Source: VAZQ01 sp963816745 (GTDB taxonomy: Bacteria; Pseudomonadota; Alphaproteobacteria; Rhizobiales; Xanthobacteraceae). From it: a stretch of DNA of 64,000 bases. The notes beneath the pieces were generated by a model. It saw nothing but the letters and a program-made list of their open reading frames with translations. It was not told the origin of the DNA and did no database searches. The position numbers and the translations under genes were made by a program. The stretch lies in NCBI GenBank assembly GCA_963816745.1, contig CAWFLQ010000005.1, positions 62,001-126,000 of the forward strand, read 5' to 3'. Position 1 is the stretch's first letter. Each line of letters starts with the position of its first letter. This document shows, piece by piece, positions 57,279 through 64,000 of the stretch.

Positions 57279-59252
57279 CTATTGCGCGGCGCCCGCCGAC
57301 TTCGACGAGCCGCTGGCGCTGCGCTTGCCGCGCCCAGGCGCGGTTGCCGGCACCCCGCGCCCCGGATCCGAGGCCGCCGGAGCCGGGCCCGGATCGCCGC
57401 CCTGCTCGATCACGCGCAGCCGCGCGACGTTCTTCAGGTGCTGGTCGTAGGTCTCGGCGAATGCATGCCCGCCGGTGCCGTCGGCGACGAAAAACAGCTC
57501 CTTGGTGCGCGCCGGATTGGCGGCGGCCTCGATCGATGCGCGGCCCGGATTGGCGATCGGGCCGGGCGGCAGGCCGTCGATGACGTAGGTGTTGTAGGGC
57601 GTCGGCTGGGCGATATCCGCCTTGCTGATCGGCCGGCCGAGCGAGCCTTTGCCGAACACCAGGCCGTAGACGATGGTCGGATCCGATTGCAGCTTCATCT
57701 TCTGCTTCAGCCGGTTGGCGAACACGGCGGCGACGCGCGTGCGCTCCTCCGGCTTGCCGGTCTCCTTCTCGATGATGGAGGCGAGAATGACGAGCTGATC
57801 CGGCGTCCTGAGCGGCAGATCGGGATTGCGACGCTCCCAGACTTCGCGCACCAGCCGATCCTGCGCCTGGCGCATGCGTTGCATCATCTGCTCACGCGTG
57901 AAGCCGCGGTTGATGTGATAGCCGTCGGGCAGCAGGCTGCCTTCTCTCGGCACGTCCTTGATGTTGCCGGAGAGCATCTCGTTCTCGAGCAGCCGCGCGA
58001 CGATCTGCTCCGAGGTGAGGCCTTCCGGAATGGTGATCTGGTGCTGCACCACTTTGCCTTCGACGATGGTCTCCACCACGTCGCGCACGCTGGCGCGCTT
58101 GGGAAAGACGTATTCGCCGGCCTTGAGATCCGATGCGCGCCTTGAGCGCGATCACGCCGCCGACGAAGATGAGGCGGTGCTCGTCGATCACCCCTTCGCG
58201 CTTGAGCAGGTCGGCGATGTCCATCATGCCCGAGCGCGGCGGGATGGTGACCACCTTGTCCTCGGCCAAGCGGGCCCGGCGCTTCGAACCGGGTCTTGCC
58301 GATGACTGCGGCGCCGCCTCCGACGATGAGGACGAGAACCAGCAAGGTGAAGATCGCGTTGCCGACGATCACCAGCGGATTGCGGGTACGTCGCGACGGG
58401 CGGGAGGAACGGATGGGCACCGGCACGTGATCGGGCTCCAGGGCGGCGCGCGGACTGCGCGGCGTGATGCGTTTCTGATCCAAAAGCGACGCGGCGCTGA
58501 TCGGGCTGGTGGAGAGGGAGCTGCCCGCGAGCAAGCCGGCAACCCCCTCCGGCCGCCCGGGTATCGGCGGCTCAGGCTCGCTTGCGCCGAGCATCGCCCG
58601 CGCCGCCGACACCGGCTGCGACCTGGACGCCGGCACGTTGGGCGAGGACGCGGCAGCCCCGAGCTTGGCCGAGCCTTTCCGCTCCGGCATCGGCAAATCG
58701 GTTCTCGTCTGGGTGCCCGCGGGTACCGGCGGCCGATTCGACCCGGTTGCGCTTCCCGCTGACGCTGCGGCGGAAGGGTTCGAGCTGGCCCGCAGGAGAC
58801 TAGCCGCAGTCGGGCTGAGCGTAGCCATGCCTTTCGCGGCGCCGGTGCTCGGTTGATCCACGCGGTTCGTGGGTCGGGCTCCAGCCAGCGGCGGTTGCGG
58901 CGGCAAGCCGGCCGCGATCCGGTGGCGCGCGAGCGATGCGTCGCGCCCATCCGGGCTGCCCTGTTGAAGCGACGGGTTGCCTGCGGCCGGCGGCGATGAC
59001 GGTCCGTTGGACGCGCGCGGTGCATGCGTCGCCTGCGGCGCTTCGCGGCTGCGGCGCGGTTGCGTTCGGCTGCGGCGCGGTTGCGTTCGCCTGTGCGCCT
59101 GTCTTGGCCTGCGGCGGGCTTGCCTTGGACTGCGACGCCAGCGGCGGCGGCCCCGACAGCTCAACGATCGTCCGCTCGGGTTGCGGCATCGCCGGTGCGG
59201 CGCGCGAACCCGTGGGATCGTTGTTCCCAGGCGGTGGGTTCTTCGAATTCAC
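57279..59252 (-). CDS. mltG: Endolytic murein transglycosylase MltG with long Pro/Ala-rich N-terminal extension, three apparent +1 indels
   Basis: The C-terminal YceG domain is clear: one membrane segment (RNPLVIVGNAIFTLLVLVLI), then KVVTIPPRSGMMDIADLLKR, HQITIPEGLTSEQIVARLLE, LASIIEKETGKPEERTRVAA with the catalytic glutamate, LQSDPTIVYGLVFG and TPYNTYVIDGLPPGPIANPG. The usual protein starts about 40 residues before the membrane segment. Here the frame remains open for roughly 240 more residues of Pro, Ala, Gln and Ser, including two copies of NATAPQP encoded by a 21-bp tandem repeat near 59050-59095. The GTG at 59252 is the furthest start. A start inside the extension (MLGASEPEPPI) is possible. 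Confidence 0.85.
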
Positions 59253-59626
59253 CGCCTACCTCCCCGCCTCGACGCCACCATGGCCGCAACCACCAAAGTC
59301 TACGTATAGAAGTTGTATCCGTATCAGAGTTGTCTACGTGCCAGAAAATGTCACGTGCCAGAGTGTCCCGACATCGACCCCGCGCCCCCGCGGGCCTCAG
59401 TTAGCGCATCTTGCCGGCCACCGATCAAATTCCAAGCGGAATCGGAAGCCGAACCCATCCACATTAGTGGGGAATATGGCCAAAGGTAGGACCTGAGCAG
59501 CCGGTAGTTGCGCTGGACGAGCTTCGATCTTCCGCATCGCAAACTACTCCAGCGTGTTGAGTTGGCGCGCCTTCTGCACACAAACGGGAAGTCCACCTCG
59601 GACAGTTTTTCGCGGAAGAACGCGCT
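59253..59626. other. Intergenic region between fabF and mltG
   Basis: 374 bases downstream of fabF and upstream of mltG, unusually long for this normally compact pair. It contains ACGTGCCAGA twice (59337-59346 and 59354-59363), 17 bases apart, and is richer in A+T than its surroundings. No coding frame with recognisable sequence was found; a promoter for mltG is likely here. Confidence 0.45.
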
Positions 59627-60896
59627 CTAATCCACAAGGCGGCGAAACACCAGCGAGGCGTTGGTGCCGCCGAATCCGAACGAATTGGAAAGAACCACAT
59701 CGATGTCGCGCTTTCTCGACTGGTGCGGCACCAGATCGATCGGCGTCTCCACCGACGGATTGTCGAGATTGATCGTCGGCGGCGCGACGCCGTCACGCAT
59801 GGCGAGGATCGAGAAGATGGCTTCGACCGCGCCCGCCGCGCCCAGGAGGTGGCCGATCGAAGATTTGGTCGACGACATGCACATGCGGCCGGCGGCGTTG
59901 CCGACCAGCCGGTGCACCGCGCCGAGCTCGATCTCGTCGCCGAGCGGCGTCGAGGTGCCGTGCGCATTGATGTAGTCGATCTCCGCGGCCGAGATGCCGG
60001 CGCGCTTGATCGCCGCATTCATGCAGCGCAGCGCGCCATCGCCGTCCTCGGCCGGCGCGGTGATGTGATGGGCGTCGCCGGACAGTCCATAACCGACGAG
60101 CTCGGCATAGATGCGGGCGCCGCGGCTCTTGGCGTGCTCGTAGGCTTCGAGCACGACCGATGCCGGCGCCCTCGCCCATCACGAAGCCGTCGCGGTCGCG
60201 ATCGTAGGGACGCGACGCACGTTCCGGCGTGTCGTTGAACGACGTGGACAGCGCGCGACAGGCGACGAAGCCCGCCATGCCGATGCGCGAGATCGGCGAT
60301 TCTGCGCCGCCGGCCACCATGACGTCGGCGTCGCCCAGCGCAATCAGTCGTCGCGGCGTCTCCGATGGCGTGCGCTCCGGTCGAGCACGCCGTCACCACG
60401 GCGTGGTTCGGGCCCCTTGAGGCCGTGCGCGATCGAGACATATCCGGATGCCAGGTTGATCAAGCGGCCGGGAATGAAGAACGGCGATACCCGCCGCGGC
60501 CCTCTCTCCTTCAACACGATCGCCGTTTCGGCGATGCCGGTGAGACCGCCGATCCCGGAGCCGATCATCACGCCGGTCTTGATCTGGTCGTCATGCGTCG
60601 CGGGCTTCCAGCCGGCGTCGTCGAGCGCCTGACGCGCGGCACTCATCGCGAAGATGATGAAATCGTCGACCTTGCGCTGCTCCTTCGGCTCCATCCATTG
60701 GTCGGGATTGAAGCTGCCGTCCGAGCCGTCGCCGCGCGGGACCTGGCAGGCGATCTTGGCGGCGCAGGTCGGAGACGTCGAAGGTCTCGATGCGCCTTGC
60801 GCCGCTGTCGCCTTTGACGAGCCGCTGCCACGTCGGCTCGACGCCGCAAGCGAGCGGCGTCACCATGCCGAGCCCCGTGACGACGACGCGTCTCAT
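59627..60896 (-). CDS. fabF: 3-oxoacyl-ACP synthase II, four apparent +1 indels
   Basis: FabF condenses malonyl-ACP with acyl-ACP in fatty-acid elongation. The start is MRRVVVTGLGMVTPLACGVE; the nucleophile lies in VVTACSTGAHAIGDA; NAHGTSTPLGDEIELGAV and SSIGHLLGAAGAVEAIFS give the two histidines; FGFGGTNASLVFRRL closes the protein. Extra bases near 60770, 60410, 60350 and 60165 scatter these over three frames. Correction gives 421 or so residues, the family length. It lies downstream of acpP in the conserved fab cluster. Confidence 0.94.
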
Positions 60897-61042
60897 CGGT
60901 CTCTCCCTGCACGACTCTCAGCGCATCTCTCGGCGCGCCTTTTGAGCCGTGCGGCCAATATCATACTCCCCCGACGCCACAGCGCGCCAAGGCCCTGTTC
61001 CGATCGCAGCAACCGTGAGGAGCCGCCCGAGCCGGCGACTGT

Positions 61043-61282
61043 TCAGCTTTTTGCGTTCTTCTCGAGGAACTTGATGGCGTCGCCGACCGTCAGGATGGTC
61101 TCGGCCGCATCGTCCGGGATCTCGCAACCGAACTCTTCCTCGAACGCCATGACGAGCTCGACGGTGTCGAGGCTGTCGGCACCGAGATCGTCGATGAAGC
61201 TTGCGTTCTCGGTCACCTTGTCGGCTTCGACGCCCAGATGCTCCACGACGATCTTCTTCACCCGCTCGCCAATGTCGCTCAT
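61043..61282 (-). CDS. acpP: Acyl carrier protein
   Basis: A 79-residue acidic protein, the standard length, with the phosphopantetheine site GADSLDTVELVMAFEEEF and the start MSDIGERVKKIVVEHLGVEA. It carries growing acyl chains for FabD, FabG and FabF encoded on both sides. The ATG at 61282 is the normal start; 249 bases separate it from fabG, enough for its own promoter, and 146 bases separate it from fabF. Confidence 0.98.
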   Translation of the reverse strand: MSDIGERVKKIVVEHLGVEADKVTENASFIDDLGADSLDTVELVMAFEEEFGCEIPDDAAETILTVGDAIKFLEKNAKS

Positions 61283-61531
61283 CGCTATAACCTCGTGTCC
61301 TTTGAATTGGGCTCGATCGGTCGGCGCCCCCGAGCCTCGTGGTATGGGCATTGTAGTTCGGGCTTTCGTGGTATCCGGCGTCGGATCATCGGGTCGCGAG
61401 CGGACCCGCGTGATGATTGAACCCGTCATGCCGCCCCAGCTAAACCGACGTCCGGTTACCATACTTCAAATGGCTTGACCAGCGCGGCCACGCCGCATCG
61501 GCAACCGTTGCTAAGCCATTGGACTACGCCG

Positions 61532-62270
61532 TCAAATCATCGCCATCCCGCCGTTGACATGCAGTGTCTGGCCGGTGACGTAGGCGGCTTCGTCGGAGGC
61601 CAGATAGACCGCCGCGGCGGCCACGTCGGCCCCGGCGCCGAGCTTGCCCGCCGGTACCCGCGCGAGGATGGCCTCGCGCTGCTTGTCGTTGAGCTTGTCG
61701 GTCATGGCCGTGGCGATGAATCCGGGCGCGATCGCGTTCGCGGTCACGCCACGCTTGGCGTATTCGGCCGCGACCGACTTGATCATGCCGATCATGCCGG
61801 CCTTGGTCGCGGTGTAATTGCCTTGGCCGGCATTGCCGGTCACGCCGACCACCGACGTGATGCCGATGACGCGGCCGAACCGGCGGCGCATCATACCGCG
61901 CACGGCCGCCCGCGTCAGCCGGAAGGTCGCCGTCAGGTTGACCGCAACCACCTGGTCCCAGTCCTCGTCCCGCAGCTGGACCAGGAGATTGTCCTTGGTG
62001 ATCCCGGCATTGGCCACAAGGATGTCGAGGCGGCCCATGCACCTCCTCGGCCTTCGGCACCAGCGCTTCGACCTCGTCCTTGTCGGCGAGGTTGCAGGGC
62101 AGCACGTGGACGCGGTCCTTGAGTTCGCCCGCGAGCTGGTCGAGCACGTCGCGGCGGGTGCCGGAGATCGCCACCGTCGCGCCCTGCTGGTGAAACGCGC
62201 GTGCGATCGCCCCGCCGATCCCGCCGGTCGCTCCGGTGACGAGCGCGGTCTTGCCGGTCAGATCGAACAT
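61532..62270 (-). CDS. fabG: 3-oxoacyl-ACP reductase, one apparent +1 indel
   Basis: FabG reduces 3-oxoacyl-ACP with NADPH. Visible are MFDLTGKTALVTGATGGIGG, the NAG motif (DILVANAGITKDN), the active-site ITSVVGVTGNAGQGNYTATK with Ser and Tyr-x-x-x-Lys, NAIAPGFIATAMTDKL and the closing YVTGQTLHVNGGMAMI. One extra C near 62039 (GTGCATGGGC) interrupts the frame. Without it the length is 245 residues, exactly the family norm. It follows fabD by 41 bases. Confidence 0.96.
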
Positions 62271-62311
62271 CCCATCAGTTCCTTGGTTCTCGTGTGTGAT
62301 GGCGAGCGAAG

Positions 62312-63256
62312 CTATGAGCGCGCGGCCTTGAATGCCGCGACGTCGTCCGGCGTCCCGACGGCGGTACCGCTGGCGCCGTCGGCAATGCGCTTGACCAGAC
62401 CGCTCAGCACCTTGCCGGCGCCGATCTCGTAGAATGTGGTGACGCCCTGCCCCGCCATGAAGGCGACCGACTCGCGCCAGCGCACCGTGCCGGTGACCTG
62501 CGCCACGAGCGCGCGCACGATTGCGACCGGATCGCTGACCGACGCGGCCAGCACATTGGCGACGACCGGCACCGCCGGCGGCTTCACCGCAACACTCGCC
62601 AGCGCTTGCGCCATGGCATCGGCCGCGGGCTGCATCAGCGCGCAATGGAAGGGAGCGGAGACCGGCAGCATCATCGCGCGCCGGGCGCCCTTGCCCTTGG
62701 CGATCTCGACCGCGCGCTCGACCGCCGCTTTGTCGCCGGAGACGACCACCTGCCCGCCGCCATTGTCGTTGGCGGCTTGGCAGACCTGAGCCCCGGCGGC
62801 CTCGGCTGCAACAGCTACCGCCTGCTCGAAATCGAGGCCGAGCAGCGCCGCCATGGCGCCGGTGCCGACCGGAACCGCCTTCTGCATGGCGCGGCCGCGG
62901 ATGCGCAGGAGCCGCGCCGTATCGGAAACGCTCAGCGCGCCGGCCGCCGCTAGCGCCGAATATTCCCCGAGCGAATGCCCCGCGACGAATTGCACGTCAC
63001 GCGCCAGATCGACGCCGGCCTCGGCTTGCAGGACGCGCAGCGCCGCGAGCGACACCGCCATCAGCGCGGGTTGCGCGTTCTCGGTCAGCGTCAGCGTCTC
63101 GGCCGGACCTTCCCAGATGATGCCGGTGAGCTTCTCGCCGAGCGCCGCATCGACCTCCTCGAACACGGCGCGTGCCGGCGCGAAGGTGTCAGCAAGGGCC
63201 TTGCCCATGCCGACCGCCTGGCTGCCCTGGCCCGGAAATATGAAAGCGAGCGACAT
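62312..63256 (-). CDS. fabD: Malonyl-CoA:ACP transacylase
   Basis: An intact 314-residue FabD: MSLAFIFPGQGSQAVGMGKA at the start, the nucleophile serine in VAGHSLGEYSALAAAG, the arginine in LLRIRGRAMQKAVP, and the catalytic histidine in PVSAPFHCALMQPAADAM. It loads malonyl groups on ACP. It is the first gene of the fabD-fabG-acpP-fabF cluster. The 192-base gap to the divergent small gene probably contains its promoter. Confidence 0.97.
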   Translation of the reverse strand: MSLAFIFPGQGSQAVGMGKALADTFAPARAVFEEVDAALGEKLTGIIWEGPAETLTLTENAQPALMAVSLAALRVLQAEAGVDLARDVQFVAGHSLGEYSALAAAGALSVSDTARLLRIRGRAMQKAVPVGTGAMAALLGLDFEQAVAVAAEAAGAQVCQAANDNGGGQVVVSGDKAAVERAVEIAKGKGARRAMMLPVSAPFHCALMQPAADAMAQALASVAVKPPAVPVVANVLAASVSDPVAIVRALVAQVTGTVRWRESVAFMAGQGVTTFYEIGAGKVLSGLVKRIADGASGTAVGTPDDVAAFKAARS

Positions 63257-63448
63257 TCAGCGTCCCCATAGAATCCGGCCCTAAGACACCGTGGCGTCCC
63301 ACCGTGTCAAGCCACGCCTGCGCGGCGGTAACCAAGCGCCAAGCCTGTCTCATAACCAACGGGAAACCTTAGTTCCTAACCCGCCGACAACCCGGCGCCC
63401 CTAGGCTCGGTGGGATGGGACGGTGGTAACGACCGAATACGGTGCCCC

Positions 63449-63694
63449 ATGAGCAAAATTCGCCTGGTTACGGACGACGATCTCGCGCGTGCCCGCCAGG
63501 ACCCGGCGTTTCGGTACCGGCTCGTGGTCGATAATCTGCGGCTGCTGCTGGACGAAATCCATCACATGCGGACGGCACGCAGCGACGCGGTCGATTGCGT
63601 GGAAATCCGTGAGGGCGTCAAGCTCGCGGTGAAGCTTTCAGAGCTGCTGCAGCGGATCGCCAACAAGCGTTCCGAGGGCCCGCGCGCCGCCTGA
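63449..63694 (+). CDS. Small conserved hypothetical protein
   Basis: An 81-residue hydrophilic protein beginning MSKIRLVTDDDLARARQDPA. It appears largely helical, with FRYRLVVDNLRLLLDEIHHM followed by EGVKLAVKLSELLQRIANKR. No cysteine-rich or membrane features. It is divergent from fabD and ahead of rpsF. No function is recognised; the start is the second methionine of the frame, chosen because the sequence before it has no protein-like character. Confidence 0.65.
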   Translation: MSKIRLVTDDDLARARQDPAFRYRLVVDNLRLLLDEIHHMRTARSDAVDCVEIREGVKLAVKLSELLQRIANKRSEGPRAA

Positions 63695-63927
63695 CCGGCG
63701 GGCTTGCCCCGCAAGGCCGTACCTTGCCTTTTCGCCGAAACCCCGTATAAGGCCCGCTTCCGCTCGATCCCGGCTGGGAGCTGAACGGACGGCACATGGT
63801 TGAAACGCCATGCGGCAGGGCCATTTCGCCCGGCGTCCCGTGCTCCCACCTTCTGAGCTTTCGAGCCTTCCCGAAAGGGCTCGAGGGGCTTTGCGCCGAG
63901 AAGAGCATGACACGAGGAGAGGCATCC
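63695..63927. other. Leader region upstream of rpsF
   Basis: 233 bases containing the rpsF promoter and probably a 5' leader. A TTCCCGAAAGGGCTCGAGGGG stretch at about 63869-63888 could fold, but no known ribosomal-protein leader structure was identified. A GAGGAGAG Shine-Dalgarno sequence lies 10 bases before the rpsF ATG. Confidence 0.4.
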
Positions 63928-64000
63928 GCATGCCGCTTTACGAACACGTCTTCCTGACGCGCCAGGACGCCAGCGCGCAGCAGGTCGAAGAACTGACTGC
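63928..64000 (+). CDS. rpsF: 30S ribosomal protein S6, N-terminal part, cut by window edge
   Basis: The frame reads MPLYEHVFLTRQDASAQQVE before the window ends. This is the typical S6 start in Hyphomicrobiales, and the position divergent from fabD is the conserved one. S6 binds the 30S platform with S18, whose gene normally follows. A strong GAGGAGAG ribosome-binding sequence precedes the ATG. Confidence 0.93.

Noticed and set aside
1..64000. tRNA or rRNA genes
   Set aside because: I looked for tRNA-like cloverleaf words (GGTTCGA-type T loops with matching acceptor arms) in the intergenic gaps and found none convincing. A covariance-model search would settle this.

Overview
The window comes from the chromosome of a high-GC alphaproteobacterium of the order Hyphomicrobiales (Rhizobiales), most like the Bradyrhizobium/Rhodoplanes/Xanthobacteraceae group. 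The evidence is the gene order (fabD-fabG-acpP-fabF-mltG-yicC-gmk divergent from rpsF; holC-pepA divergent from lptF-lptG-lptD-surA-pdxA-rsmA; ppx-ppk-hdaA-perM), the ADMPVKAPPP-type outer-membrane beta-barrel proteins, and palindromic intergenic repeats of a kind common in that group. The species cannot be named from sequence alone.

Layout. (1) 1-25.4 kb is a surface-polysaccharide locus of visibly lower GC. It holds a left-edge glycosyltransferase fragment, two methyltransferases, and a six-gene overlapping operon for an unusual activated sugar (epimerase, a nucleotide-sugar dehydrogenase homologue without the catalytic cysteine, SDR, Gfo/Idh/MocA oxidoreductase, HddA-like GHMP kinase, nucleotidyltransferase). 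Next come two large uncharacterised membrane proteins, a second glycosyltransferase-methyltransferase pair, an RgpF-like protein, a glycosyltransferase with N-terminal repeats, and the dTDP-rhamnose genes rfbACB...D with two glycosyltransferases. (2) 25.4-41.6 kb is housekeeping: a Rieske oxygenase, polyphosphate metabolism (ppx, ppk), hdaA, an AI-2E permease, a CDP-alcohol phosphatidyltransferase, purN, a GST-like protein, cspA, DoxX, TerC, ndk, a cyclase and an ABC-F ATPase. (3) 41.7-43.8 kb is a tandem pair of outer-membrane proteins with duplicated leader motifs and terminators. (4) 43.8-55 kb is holC, pepA, LPS export (lptFGD), surA, pdxA, rsmA and a zinc alcohol dehydrogenase. (5) 55-64 kb is gmk, yicC, mltG, the fatty-acid synthesis genes and the start of rpsF.

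The most striking property is technical. By my reading there are about one hundred single-base indels that break reading frames, overwhelmingly +1 insertions. About 66 of them fall between 43.8 and 54.0 kb, in genes that are essential in relatives. When they are compensated, every gene returns to its usual length, so I treat these loci as intact genes with consensus errors rather than pseudogenes and give each its full span.

Biologically, the best candidates for something undescribed are the activated-sugar operon with its Cys-less dehydrogenase, the pair of orphan membrane proteins beside it, the long Pro/Ala-rich extension of MltG, and a paired palindromic element next to purN.
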